NCBI GenBank assembly: GCA_964618455.1
Contig: CAZUAQ010000005.1
Location: 100,633 to 164,632 of the forward strand
Direction of reading: 5' to 3'
DNA from: CAZUAQ01 sp964618455
GTDB taxonomy: Bacteria > Planctomycetota > Phycisphaerae > UBA1845 > PWPN01
Length of the DNA stretch: 64,000 nt
Below the pieces are notes generated by a model that did no database searches, had not been told where the DNA came from, and saw only the letters and a program-made list of their open reading frames with translations. Made by a program: the position numbers and the translations under genes. This document shows, piece by piece, positions 11,281 through 20,549 of this stretch. Numbering within the stretch: position 1 is the first letter of the stretch; the number at the start of each line of letters is the position of its first letter.

Positions 11281-13209
11281 TCAGGATGCTTCGGAGGGAG
11301 CGGTGCTCGTTGATGGCGCCTCCGCTGTCGGGAGGAGTGCCTTGAATTTCGGCGCCCATTGTTCGCCGAACAGATCGGGTATGGCGGCGGCCATGTGATC
11401 GTATGCGACTTTGCGGGCCGCTTCATCCATGCCGCTGAGGTGCTGAAGGATCTTTTCCGCCGCAAGATCGAGCAACGGCTGTTGCTTGAGCTTGGCAGCT
11501 TCGGTCAGCATTCTGGGGAGATCGGGCACGGCCAGGAAGGCGTCGAACGCTTTGCCGGCTGCACGGATTCGGGCCTCTGCGTTCTCCAAGGGGAGGATTT
11601 CCAACGCCCGCACATACGAAGTTGCCGCCTCGGCTGAATTTCCCAACTGACTCAATCCATCACCGGCCTGTTCGAAAATGGCGGCCCGCTGCGGGGCCGG
11701 CGCGTTTTCGTTGGCAAGCACTTTGGCGAGGTGGTGAAGCAATTCGACGCGGCGGCCGAGCGTGGTGGTCTCGGAACCGGACCAGGAATCGAGCACTCGC
11801 ATTCGATCCTCAGGAGCCAGCTTCGCCACAACGGCGAAGTAGGCGGTCCATGCGGCCTTCTGCACGGCCTCGCTCTCGTCGGACAGGCGATCGCGCAGGG
11901 AGAGGAGGACGTCGGCCGTGTGAGCCAGGGTCCCGAGGGATACTGCCGCAGCTTCGCGGACCCGTGCCTCGGTATCCTCGTTCATGGCCGCGATGATCGA
12001 CGGCAGATGCTCCGCTGAGCCCAATGCTGCCAACCCGCGAACCGCCGACTGGCGGATGGCTGCTTCCGGTTCCTGTGCGGGATTGAGATGGCGAATGAAC
12101 ACCGTGGCGAACTCGGGGGCCGCGATCTTTGCCATGGCCTCGATGAGATTGGTCCGAAGGAGGGCATCGTCCAAGGGAGCCTCTTCTCTCTTGAGGAGCG
12201 CCTGGATGGCGATGCCGCGCAGTTCTTCTCCCGGTCCTGGATTATGCCCGGCGAGTCGTCCAATGCTGGCGGCAGCCTGGGATGCGACTTTCGGATTGGG
12301 GTTGTCGAGTTCGGTGGCGCAGACACGGATGGATTCCGGGTCCGCCAGGTAGCCAAGGGCCTGAAAAACGGCGATGCGCACATCAGGAGAGGATCGAACC
12401 TCGAGCACATTTCGCAGCAGGGCGGCGTCCGTGGTTTGCCGGAGGTCGCGCAAGACGACAACCGCGCCGCGCACCACCATCGGGTCTTCATCCTGGAGCA
12501 GCTCTCGCACCTTCTTCAGGAGACTGTCCTGGGGTTTGCGCGTCGGGAGTTGGGCATGGAGGATCTCCAGCGCCGTCACGCGGCGAACGGCGAGAGACTT
12601 GTTGAGCAGCGCTTCGAGGAAGGCGAGTCGCTCGTCTTCGGGAAGAAGTTCGTAGATGCGTCGATCCGCCTGGCGCATGGCTTCCAGAAGCTCCTGGCGT
12701 TCGCGTTTCACCTTGATGTCAAGCGTGCGTTGGGCCACAACGGGGTCGGCGAAATGACTGAGGGCGGTGAGCGCCGCGGCGCTGAGCTGGGGCTCGGCCG
12801 ATTGCGCCAGGGCCAGGAGAGGCTCGATGAACGGCTTGGCCTCGGAGCGTGTGCTGATGATGGCCTGGCAGACGGCCAATTTGGCCGGCAGATTGTTCTT
12901 CTCGTTCAGAACGCGCACCAGCGACTGGATAGCTTCGTCGGTACCGAGCTTCAGGATCCGTTCGGCATCCTCACTTCCCGAGAGGACGACGATCTGCGCG
13001 GCGGGTTCGGTTGCCGGTGCTGTTTCGGCGGCAGGGGCCTGGCCGTGGATCAGGGAGGCGAGGGTCAGGTTCGTCGTGAATGCCAGTAACGCTGTGAGTA
13101 CGGTCAGATTCGACCGATGAAGTCGCTTGAACCCGTATATCGGCGAAAGCTGGACGCCAACGGAACAGCTTACCCCGGCTGCTGCTGTCTGACGTATGGC
13201 CTTTTTCAT
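11281..13209 (-). CDS. Exported HEAT-repeat protein
   Basis: The protein has 642 residues. An N-terminal hydrophobic stretch at about 36-55, ending in a possible signal peptidase site after HGQA, suggests export. The body is a run of about ten HEAT-type helical repeats (for example PMVVRGAVVVLRDLR and ARVREAAAVSLGTLAH), a scaffold for protein-protein contact. A TPR-like helical pair follows at about 515-550. The C-terminus ends in a Thr/Ser/Ala-rich tail. Such proteins are abundant in Planctomycetota and their partners are generally unknown. The gene is convergent with icd, and no operon partner is visible. The start codon is uncertain because no strong Shine-Dalgarno is present. Confidence 0.8.
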   Translation of the reverse strand: MKKAIRQTAAAGVSCSVGVQLSPIYGFKRLHRSNLTVLTALLAFTTNLTLASLIHGQAPAAETAPATEPAAQIVVLSGSEDAERILKLGTDEAIQSLVRVLNEKNNLPAKLAVCQAIISTRSEAKPFIEPLLALAQSAEPQLSAAALTALSHFADPVVAQRTLDIKVKRERQELLEAMRQADRRIYELLPEDERLAFLEALLNKSLAVRRVTALEILHAQLPTRKPQDSLLKKVRELLQDEDPMVVRGAVVVLRDLRQTTDAALLRNVLEVRSSPDVRIAVFQALGYLADPESIRVCATELDNPNPKVASQAAASIGRLAGHNPGPGEELRGIAIQALLKREEAPLDDALLRTNLIEAMAKIAAPEFATVFIRHLNPAQEPEAAIRQSAVRGLAALGSAEHLPSIIAAMNEDTEARVREAAAVSLGTLAHTADVLLSLRDRLSDESEAVQKAAWTAYFAVVAKLAPEDRMRVLDSWSGSETTTLGRRVELLHHLAKVLANENAPAPQRAAIFEQAGDGLSQLGNSAEAATSYVRALEILPLENAEARIRAAGKAFDAFLAVPDLPRMLTEAAKLKQQPLLDLAAEKILQHLSGMDEAARKVAYDHMAAAIPDLFGEQWAPKFKALLPTAEAPSTSTAPSEAS

Positions 13210-13591
13210 GCGATCGCGGCACCCTGGAGATGAAACACTTCTCTATGGCAATTTCTACTCGTTTTGCGCCCGGACTTCAAGTCAGCGAATGACACGGCCA
13301 CGCACAACTCGCAGAGTTCCGGTACCCACCCGGGTCCTTGCACCAGTCAGACACACGTGGGGCAACAAGGTTGGCTTCTCGCTCTTCTCGATTGACCCAT
13401 TTTCGCTTTGGCCTGGAGAATGGATGGGCCGGCGTGGGGAGGTTATTATTCGCTCAAAACGTGATGAAATCACCGGGCGTGATTGATGCGGCGCAATGGT
13501 ACGTTGGTGCTTGGTGTGAACACGTTTTTTCTTGTCCTGATTTCCTGGTCATCGGGGTGGTGTTTCCACCAGCTGCTGAAGGATATTCATC
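13210..13591. other. 382-bp gene-free region between divergent genes
   Basis: This region separates the HEAT-repeat gene (minus) from the NIF3-like gene (plus). I see no convincing coding frame or RNA gene. On the minus strand, TTGAAG (13280-13275) and TAGAAA (13257-13252) with a 17-bp spacer form a possible weak promoter for the HEAT gene. An AAGGA-type Shine-Dalgarno lies just before the NIF3-like start. Confidence 0.4.
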
Positions 13592-14377
13592 ATGGGCTTT
13601 CAAGCGAAGGTAATCGACGCCCACATGCGGTCGATCGGCACGTGGGTGGATTGGTCGGGGACCTGCGACACGTTCAAGAGCGGGGATCCGGAACGGGAAA
13701 TCGACGCCGTGGCGGTGTCGTGGATGAGCACGACGAATGCACTCCGGGATGCTCATGCGCGGGGGTGCCAGATGTTCATCACCCACGAGCCGACCTTTTA
13801 TGCCCACATGGAGGACGATCCTGCGGTCGAAGGTGATGCCTGCGTGCGCGAGAAGCGGGCCTTCCTCGAAGAGACCGGAATGGTGATCTACCGGTGCCAT
13901 GACGTGTGGGATCAGATGCCGGCCTGGGGGATCCAGGATCGCTGGGCGAAATGCCTGGGCCTGACGCACGAACCGCTGATTCGAGAGCGTTTCATGCGCG
14001 TGTACTCGGTCGAGCCGACGACCGTCGAAACGTATGCACGGCACGTGATCGAGCGGACCCGACAGTACGGCCAGGAGACGGCCCTGCTGATCGGGGAAGG
14101 ATCGAAGCCCGTGTCGAAGGTGGCCCTGGGGACCGGAGCAATCACCAGTGCGCGGGAGTATCATCGGATGGGTGCGGATCTGGGTATCGTGACCGAACTG
14201 CTCTGGTGGCGTGATGCGGCGTGGGCGCGGGATACGGGCATTCCGACGTTGGTGGTAGACCACACGGTCAGCGAGGAGCCGGGGATGATCGGCCTTGCGG
14301 AATACCTTCAAGGCATTTATCGCGATCTACGCGTGGAATACATTCCGACGCATTGCCCGTACACGGCGGTCGCCTGA
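13592..14377 (+). CDS. NIF3/DUF34-like dinuclear metal-binding protein
   Basis: The protein has 261 residues and resembles the NIF3 (DUF34) family, cytoplasmic proteins that bind a pair of metal ions, often assemble as hexamers, and have no settled function. Motifs near the expected metal site are visible: FITHEPTFYAH (about 64-74), YRCHDVWD (about 94-101), and a C-terminal block VVDHTVSEEPGM (about 222-233) that supplies His and Glu ligands in the family. The second half contains the expected glycine-containing segment (GEGSKPVSKVALGTGA). It is transcribed alone and convergent with pseudopilin operon A. A proposed role in metal trafficking or cofactor repair remains speculative. Confidence 0.82.
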   Translation: MGFQAKVIDAHMRSIGTWVDWSGTCDTFKSGDPEREIDAVAVSWMSTTNALRDAHARGCQMFITHEPTFYAHMEDDPAVEGDACVREKRAFLEETGMVIYRCHDVWDQMPAWGIQDRWAKCLGLTHEPLIRERFMRVYSVEPTTVETYARHVIERTRQYGQETALLIGEGSKPVSKVALGTGAITSAREYHRMGADLGIVTELLWWRDAAWARDTGIPTLVVDHTVSEEPGMIGLAEYLQGIYRDLRVEYIPTHCPYTAVA

Positions 14378-14396
14378 GGAAGAGGACCTCGCGGCG

Positions 14397-15350
14397 TCAG
14401 TCATTGACCACACGCTTCCAGGTACCGGGCACGATCCGGACCTTAGTCGGATCCGCGGTTGCCGATGCTCCCTCGACAAGCAGGGTGTTGTCCACGTAGA
14501 AGTCCTGCGTGCTGCTCAAGGAGTGGAGATACCAGATGCTGTAGGTGAATGTGCCGGTCCAACTCAGCTTCCTGGAGAACGTGATTTTCGTCCAATCGGT
14601 GCCGACCGAAGCGTAGTCCTGCGTGAACGTGTGGTTCCCGTCGCTCGAGTTGACCATGAGGGTCATGCGAAATCCTTCGGCGTTGTCTTTCATCTTGACA
14701 TAGGCTTCCGCGTAGTGGGGGGTATCGTTCGACAGCGCATCAAACATCACCTGGCTGACTCCGGAGGCGGTGTACGGCCGGTTGGTGATATAGACGGAAC
14801 CGCTGCCGTCCTGAACCTCGGACGATTCCGCGTTGAGCGTGCTCGTCCCGTAGGCGTGCCAGTCGTCGAGTCCATCTTCGAAGCTGGAATTCTTCAGGAT
14901 GTTCTCGAGCGAATCAGGCGGGGCGGGATCCAGCGCCACGGAATAAGCACGAAGGGCCATCCCGACTTGCGCCTGCCCGGTGAGCACAACGCGGTCGTAG
15001 GCATTGTCCGAGAGATCCAGGTCGTCGTCCGACAGCGTGAAGGTCAGTTCCGCATCTCCAATCGTGTAGGTGGTCGTCCATCCGCTGTAGTTGGTACGCC
15101 AACTCGAATCGGCGGCGATTCGGTAGAGCCCCAGGTCGATGACGGACTGGGCATAGTGCGAAGCCTGGATCACGTCCTCGTGGAGGACCTGCCGCCGATT
15201 CTGAATGCGCATGGCGGTGATGGCGGAGAGGCCGATCAGGGCGACGACCAGGGTCGCGCCGAGCACAGCCAGCAGGATCGTCGCCTGCCGTGCGGCGTGC
15301 GTTCGGGTCATCCTACCGATCGAGTCGCTTTGCCCCAGGACGATCCTCAT
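14397..15350 (-). CDS. GspK/PilX-like minor pseudopilin with a CBM-like domain
   Basis: The protein has 317 residues. It begins with a basic segment and a single hydrophobic helix at about 24-46, like GspK or PilX minor pilins, but lacks a clear FTLxE prepilin motif. Residues about 150-300 look like a separate beta-sandwich module. It opens with NSSFEDGLDDWHAYG, continues through a run of beta strands (SVYITNRPY, DWTKITFSRKL) and ends in FYVDNTLLVEG, a pattern typical of CBM4/9-like carbohydrate-binding modules. The start at 15350 overlaps the stop of the upstream gene as ATGA, which implies translational coupling. It is the last gene of the H-J-I-K-like operon. The CBM assignment is by pattern only. 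Confidence 0.75.
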   Translation of the reverse strand: MRIVLGQSDSIGRMTRTHAARQATILLAVLGATLVVALIGLSAITAMRIQNRRQVLHEDVIQASHYAQSVIDLGLYRIAADSSWRTNYSGWTTTYTIGDAELTFTLSDDDLDLSDNAYDRVVLTGQAQVGMALRAYSVALDPAPPDSLENILKNSSFEDGLDDWHAYGTSTLNAESSEVQDGSGSVYITNRPYTASGVSQVMFDALSNDTPHYAEAYVKMKDNAEGFRMTLMVNSSDGNHTFTQDYASVGTDWTKITFSRKLSWTGTFTYSIWYLHSLSSTQDFYVDNTLLVEGASATADPTKVRIVPGTWKRVVND

Positions 15351-15892
15351 TCTTCGATCTCCCGTCCGCTGTGCCATGCGCTGGAGCGATAGGCCGTGAG
15401 TGTCGACACGATGCGATCGCCTGTTTTCACCGTGACGACGATACGCTTGATACCGTTGTCGGCGCCGGCGGCACTCTCGAGGTCGTTGAGCGTGACCCAG
15501 TCCACTTCGACCGATCGTGTCCATCCGCTGTACTCGGTCAGCGACGTACCGTCTGTTGCTTCGGGTGGAGTGGCGGACCAGCCGTTGTAATCGTCGACAT
15601 CATCGAACAGGCTGCGGTCGCCTGTCGCTTTTTCCGAGGAGGTCAGCCCGAAGGTGTCGACGACGTCGTCCGGGTCGACGTAGGGTTGGGTGAGGATCTC
15701 GGCCAGCAGCCCCTCGGCCAACGCCTGCCCGACGCCCCGGTCAGCCAGGATGCGTTCGCTCAAACGCGCACCGCCAACGAGGTTGAGGGCGGCCACCAGC
15801 ATGAGGCTCACGATCAGAGTGGCCATGACCGCTTCGACCATGGTCATCGCCCGTGCGCGGCGGAGGACGGAGTACGTTCGCAATCGCCTCAT
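15347..15892 (-). CDS. GspI-like prepilin (type II secretion/type IV pilus family)
   Basis: The protein has 181 residues and a class III prepilin leader, RARA-MTMVE, followed by a hydrophobic helix at about 17-38. The residue before the cleavage point is Ala rather than the usual Gly, and Glu5 is kept. After the helix comes AEGLLAEILTQPYVDPDD and then FDDVDDYNGWS. The same pattern is found in the product of 26514-27080, so the two are paralogues. It overlaps both neighbouring genes by four bases (ATGA) and belongs to operon A. It would be inserted in the inner membrane and assembled into a pseudopilus. Confidence 0.85.
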   Translation of the reverse strand: MRRLRTYSVLRRARAMTMVEAVMATLIVSLMLVAALNLVGGARLSERILADRGVGQALAEGLLAEILTQPYVDPDDVVDTFGLTSSEKATGDRSLFDDVDDYNGWSATPPEATDGTSLTEYSGWTRSVEVDWVTLNDLESAAGADNGIKRIVVTVKTGDRIVSTLTAYRSSAWHSGREIEE

Positions 15893-17535
15893 GAGGAACC
15901 CTCCCCCCCGACCCGGATGGAGATAAAGTCGAATTCCCCGGTGTTGCCGCCGGGAGAGACGTGACAGGTCTTGAGGTTGGGGATGATGGTCTTCCGCGTG
16001 TAGTACTCGGTCGCCTCGTGTTCGTCGTTGATGAATACCGCCACGGTATCGATTCCCGGATCGATGATCAGGCGCACGTCGAACAGGTCCTGGGACAATC
16101 CCGTTTTTTCCATCAGCGTGTGCGAGTATCCCCCATGGGAATTCACCAGAAGCAGATTCTGTGTTCCATCGGCCTGTTTCATGCTGACGAATTGAAGCAG
16201 GACGGCATCGTCGCCGGTCCAGTCGGCATAGATGGATATGCTCGTCAGGGGGTAACCGATGGTGGTCGCCCGCATTCGGCAGTCGATGGTGATCAGTTCG
16301 TTGAAGTCGTGATCGGGGGTGGTCAGCAGGCCTTGCAGGCCGGCCATTGTCCCGTCATTCAGGGACAGGGCGACGAACGGCAGGCCATCCGAAGTTTCCC
16401 AATCGTTCTCGCCATCGACGTTGCGATCGGCAGCGGTGGGGACAACGTCGAAATCCGCCTCCCAGAACGCGGAGAGTATCTCAGGACGATTGGGAAGTTG
16501 GGTCGACGGCGAGAGAGTGGTGGCCGAATCCGATCCCGTCCGCAGGGCGAGGCCCACATCGGTCAGGTAATGCCGGGTGGCGGTCTGGTCCGGACCCGGG
16601 GATGAGATCTGGCCGTAGATTTCATAGTGTAGGCTGTCTTCGGTCTGCTTCGTCCAGAGTGATCCCCCGGTGATGCTCAGCAACCGACCGTCCGGGCCAT
16701 CCGTGTCATGCCTTAATATCGCAGTGGGTGAGTTACTCCAGTGTTTGAAGACCAGCGCCGCGCCGGATCCGGGCTGCAGGGACTTGGAATTCACAAAGTT
16801 GACGTCGTACCAGTTGAGCGTATCGTTCATGAAGGATTCATAGAATGTCTTCTCGGCAAGCACGGTGTTCGTCGGTAAGGAAGATTGTGTGGAACGGATT
16901 TGCACGCGCATCTCTCCGGTGTTGAGGCCGGTCTTCCTGCCCACAAAGCGGGCGCGAGAGACTCGCCAGGCAAGAGCGTCTCCGGAAAAGAGCATGGAAT
17001 CCGGTTCAAAGTATTGCCCCGTCCAATTCAGGGCCGTTTGCGTAAACTCCTGATTATTTACTTCGTCAATGTAGTAGGCGAGTCGCTGCTCCGTACTCCA
17101 CACCGGGGCGCCCTGATAGGTTTCAGTCACGCTCTCGGTATCGTAGGTGAACGACAGTTCCTGAACCGATTCCAGGACATTCGTTGAAGTTTCGTCGTTG
17201 TAGGTGCGGGTCAGCGGGTCGCCGGGCGTGCCGGACCATGCGTAACGGATCCGCTCGTAGTAGCCGTCCCCGTCGCGGTCATGAACGTTGAACGAGATGG
17301 CGGTAGCCGTCTGCTCCGAGACATAGACCGCCATCCGGATCTCTTCCATCAGGTCACGTACGCCAGCGATGGAGCCCAGGATCTGCGTGCCGGTGCGCTC
17401 ATCATCGGGGAGGGCATGCCGGGCCAGCATGATGGCGGAACCCATGCCAAGCATCACCAGGGTCATGATGCCCAGGGTCACGATGAGTTCCGTCAGCGTG
17501 AGTCCGCGCCTGCGTGGATGTCGTTCGCTCGTCAT
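15889..17535 (-). CDS. Long GspJ-like prepilin with lectin-like C-terminal domains
   Basis: The protein has 548 residues, about two and a half times the usual GspJ length. The prepilin leader RRRG-LTLTE is clear, followed by a hydrophobic helix and a pilin-like region with DRDGDGYYERIRY, typical of GspJ/PilW-like proteins. Two extra beta-rich regions follow. One at about 205-300 has a W-x-x-V-N-F and L-x-P-G-x-x-x-x-L-V-F pattern seen in surface beta-sandwich modules. Another at about 340-545 resembles concanavalin/LamG folds (FDVRLIIDPGIDTVAVFIND). The ATGA overlap with the next gene shows coupling. The prepilin assignment is firm and the lectin-like call is tentative. Confidence 0.8.
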   Translation of the reverse strand: MTSERHPRRRGLTLTELIVTLGIMTLVMLGMGSAIMLARHALPDDERTGTQILGSIAGVRDLMEEIRMAVYVSEQTATAISFNVHDRDGDGYYERIRYAWSGTPGDPLTRTYNDETSTNVLESVQELSFTYDTESVTETYQGAPVWSTEQRLAYYIDEVNNQEFTQTALNWTGQYFEPDSMLFSGDALAWRVSRARFVGRKTGLNTGEMRVQIRSTQSSLPTNTVLAEKTFYESFMNDTLNWYDVNFVNSKSLQPGSGAALVFKHWSNSPTAILRHDTDGPDGRLLSITGGSLWTKQTEDSLHYEIYGQISSPGPDQTATRHYLTDVGLALRTGSDSATTLSPSTQLPNRPEILSAFWEADFDVVPTAADRNVDGENDWETSDGLPFVALSLNDGTMAGLQGLLTTPDHDFNELITIDCRMRATTIGYPLTSISIYADWTGDDAVLLQFVSMKQADGTQNLLLVNSHGGYSHTLMEKTGLSQDLFDVRLIIDPGIDTVAVFINDEHEATEYYTRKTIIPNLKTCHVSPGGNTGEFDFISIRVGGEGSS

Positions 17536-17538
17536 GCT

Positions 17539-18030
17539 TTATTTCCCCTGAGACGAGACTGCCGTGTTTCCGGTTTCGGCGTCGAACTTGACCGCCGTCT
17601 GCTGACGACCTGCCTCGATGAGGATTTTTCCGTCATTGTCGGCGAGGCCGTAGCCGTCGAAGATGACCTGGGTGGAACCTCCAAAGTCGGCTTGCGACAG
17701 ATCCGCGCGAAACGGACTTTCACTCAAGGTGACCTTGTATTTCGCATTGGGATCATCGAGATGCGTCAACCCCTCGATGATGTATTCGTCGCTGACGACG
17801 TTGAATGTCATGGTCACGTTCTGACTGGTCACGATCGCCGATTCGCGGGCCAGGCCGAGATCGCGCTTCACGCGCTCGGCAGCGGCATTGGCGCGATGGA
17901 TCTCGATGGATCGCGCGAAACGCGGGATGACCATGGCGGAGAGCACGCCCACGATGACGAGCACGACCGCGAGTTCCAGTAGAGAGAATCCGTTTCGCAG
18001 GACTCTCGAGTGACGGTGATGACGCCCCAT
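17539..18030 (-). CDS. GspH-like prepilin
   Basis: The protein has 163 residues, with the classic leader RNG-FSLLELAVVLVIVGVLSAM at about residues 12-32. The helix continues into IPRFARSIEIHRANAAAERVKRDLGLARESAI, a pattern typical of GspH/FimT minor pseudopilins. The start at 18030 places the cleavage site after 13 residues, and a GGGTGGG lies just upstream. A longer frame to 18102 would give an unusually long leader. It is the first gene of operon A, three bases before the GspJ-like gene. It would be processed by a prepilin peptidase; none is encoded here. Confidence 0.87.
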   Translation of the reverse strand: MGRHHRHSRVLRNGFSLLELAVVLVIVGVLSAMVIPRFARSIEIHRANAAAERVKRDLGLARESAIVTSQNVTMTFNVVSDEYIIEGLTHLDDPNAKYKVTLSESPFRADLSQADFGGSTQVIFDGYGLADNDGKILIEAGRQQTAVKFDAETGNTAVSSQGK

Positions 18031-18166
18031 AATCCCACCCGTGCTGAATCGGCTCCGATCGTTCGGACCCCAATGAAGACATCGGTCAAATCGGGAGGTC
18101 ATGTAAGCGCCGAGGAAGGGCTTTGGGAGTGTGTGTCCGGAGTCATCGGATGCCGATAAAACAACG

Positions 18167-20443
18167 TCAGGGACGGAGTGAATCGATCAAGTGATGGGCG
18201 GCCTGGTGGTTGGGATCGATATCGAGGGCACGACGCGCGGCGGTCAGCGCGCGGTTGAACTCGTTCGCTCCGAAGTGAAGGGTTGCTCGCACGTAGGGGT
18301 AGTCCGGTAAGTGGGGGTCGATGGATTCGGCGCGTGTGATGGCGGAGAGCGCCGCATCATGGTTGCCGAGTTGGGATTCCGCCAGGGCGAGATTGTACCA
18401 GTAGCGACTGACTTCGGGATCGCGATCGATGGCCGCCAGGAGCGTATCACGGGCTTCGGCAATCTGGCCACGTTCGCTGTAGAGCAACGCCAGCGAGTAG
18501 GGATAGATCGACGATTCGGGATCGGTTTCGATGGCCTCGAGGAGTTGATCAACGGCGGCATCAATCCGGCCGAGGCTGCTCAGGACGACGGCGTAACTGT
18601 GCCGGAACGGGGCGGAGTTCGGATCCCAGGCGATGGCCTTGCGAAACCAGGGAATCGCATTCAGCGGGGCGCCGCGATCGGCAAGGAACGTCGCCCATTG
18701 CAGGGCTCCCAGGGGCTGATCCTGGTGAACCTCCATTCGGTTCAGGAGGTCCCTGGCGGCGCGGCATTGCGGGTCCAGCGTCGCCCGCAATGCCCAGGCG
18801 GCCTTGACCCGGACGAGGCGATTGGGGTGTTCCAGCTTGGCTTCCAGTTCTTCCACGAACCGAGGGGCGTATGGATCGAGGGCTTCGATGGCTGTCGCCT
18901 GGACGAGGGGAGACTCATCATCCAGCCGAGACACGATCGCATCCACGACAGGCTGATGCAGGTGGACGGGGCCACGCTCCAGAACGGCAATCAGGAAGCG
19001 AATGATCACGGCCCGCCATGTCGCGTTGGGCTCATCCTCCAGCATGTGCAGCGTTTCGGTCACGTGCGTGAAGTCTCCCGCCTTCAACTCCGCCAGATAG
19101 ATCGCGCGATGTCGCGTACGGCGATCCATCTTTTCTCCATACCATTCTTCGGTCCACTCGAGCGCCCAGTCCGCGGATTGATCGTCATGACACCGCGTGC
19201 ACGCATTGGGGATGTCATGCTTGACCGTGAGCAGGGGGTCGGGAATCGTCATACCGTGATCGTGTCGCCAGTGGCGTTGCATGTAGGGTGTGGTCGGCAT
19301 GTGACAGTCGGTGCAAGCCGCACCCGGGGTGTCCGCCTCGTGATGTGAATGCGTGATCGGATCGATGGCGGGTTTGCTACCGATGGGCTGAGAATGGCAC
19401 TGAAGGCACATGGTATTGCCTTCGAATCGGAGGTTGCCGCTGTGGGAATCGTGGCAGTTGATGCAGCGGATGCCCTGGTGATGCATGTAGCTGAGCAGGA
19501 AGGGCACGAACTCGAAATCCTCCTCGCGGACCTGGCCGTCGGGATAGAAGGTATCGGTCAGGTCGGGAAGCACGGGCTCGTAGTGATCGAGAAACGCATC
19601 GCCGGGCATGAAGTCCGTGGTGAGTTCGCCCCGCCGGGCATGGCATGAACCGCAGACGTCGAACATCTGATCGTTGTCGAGCCAGGTGACGGTGGGATCG
19701 TCGGGATACGTTTCGAAATCGGGGTAGTCCTTGCGCCAGAGGACGTGGTCCTTCATCGGTCCATGACACTGCTCGCAACCGACGCCCATCTCCTTGAACG
19801 TGGTGGCGTAGCCGTCGATCTCAGGGTCATAGTTCTTCTCATAGCCCGTATTGTGGCACATGCCGCACATGGAGTTCCAGTTCATGCCGCGCTGGGACCA
19901 GTGCCCCCATTCGTCCGGGCGCCGATCTTCATCGCCGTAGACGTTGAACCATTCATCCTTCGCGGGGTCGTAGGCGAGTTCGGTCGCCTGAAGGCGGCCA
20001 TCGGAGAACGGGATGAGATATTGGCGCAGGGGGCGGTAGGCGAGGACGCCCTCGGGATGAAAATCCCGGACCTCTCCCTCGGGTCCCTTCGTGGTGATGG
20101 TGTAACGGCCCTCCTTGACGGCGACGTGGGAGGTCTGAGAGCCGTGCGTGACGGTACGTGGCGGCGTGAAGGCGGGGTGGTCGAGTTCATCGCTCATGTC
20201 GCGCTGCGCGTGGGCATGATTCGACGTCGCCCAGAGGTCGTACAGGTCCTGGTGGCACTCGGCGCAACTCTCGGAACCGGCGTACTCCCCTGCGCCAGGA
20301 AATACATCTGCGGTGGCTTGGTTTGAGACGGAATGCGACCTCGACGCATCACTACCATCGGTGGTCTCCGTCGTCTGATCACGGCAGGAGCAGAGGAGGA
20401 GGCACAGGCATGCGGGGATGGTCTTGGCAATACGTGGTGTCAT
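18167..20443 (-). CDS. Octaheme cytochrome c lipoprotein with HEAT and TPR repeats
   Basis: The 758-residue protein has a signal peptide ending in LCSC, a possible lipobox with Cys20, so it is probably an exported lipoprotein. Eight CXXCH heme-binding motifs follow (CAECH, CGMCH, CEQCH, CGSCH, CINCH, CLQCH, CTDCH, CTRCH), the first at residue 60, in a cytochrome c554-like arrangement. The C-terminal part has HEAT-like repeats (SPLVQATAIEALDPYA) and at least four TPRs (NSAPFRHSYAVVLSSLGRIDAAVDQL onward, in part). The multiheme part should carry electrons in the periplasm, and the repeats should bind partners. The ATG at 20443 is chosen because it gives the signal peptide; no Shine-Dalgarno is evident. 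It is divergent from the alcohol dehydrogenase gene. Confidence 0.9.
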   Translation of the reverse strand: MTPRIAKTIPACLCLLLCSCRDQTTETTDGSDASRSHSVSNQATADVFPGAGEYAGSESCAECHQDLYDLWATSNHAHAQRDMSDELDHPAFTPPRTVTHGSQTSHVAVKEGRYTITTKGPEGEVRDFHPEGVLAYRPLRQYLIPFSDGRLQATELAYDPAKDEWFNVYGDEDRRPDEWGHWSQRGMNWNSMCGMCHNTGYEKNYDPEIDGYATTFKEMGVGCEQCHGPMKDHVLWRKDYPDFETYPDDPTVTWLDNDQMFDVCGSCHARRGELTTDFMPGDAFLDHYEPVLPDLTDTFYPDGQVREEDFEFVPFLLSYMHHQGIRCINCHDSHSGNLRFEGNTMCLQCHSQPIGSKPAIDPITHSHHEADTPGAACTDCHMPTTPYMQRHWRHDHGMTIPDPLLTVKHDIPNACTRCHDDQSADWALEWTEEWYGEKMDRRTRHRAIYLAELKAGDFTHVTETLHMLEDEPNATWRAVIIRFLIAVLERGPVHLHQPVVDAIVSRLDDESPLVQATAIEALDPYAPRFVEELEAKLEHPNRLVRVKAAWALRATLDPQCRAARDLLNRMEVHQDQPLGALQWATFLADRGAPLNAIPWFRKAIAWDPNSAPFRHSYAVVLSSLGRIDAAVDQLLEAIETDPESSIYPYSLALLYSERGQIAEARDTLLAAIDRDPEVSRYWYNLALAESQLGNHDAALSAITRAESIDPHLPDYPYVRATLHFGANEFNRALTAARRALDIDPNHQAAHHLIDSLRP

Positions 20444-20549
20444 GATGTTCGATCGAATTTCGTGGGCAACATGATAACGCCCCTTCACAAGCGATCCAAG
20501 CTCGGAAGCCGTGATTGGTTTTTCAGCGGGCTGTGATACCATTGCCTCC

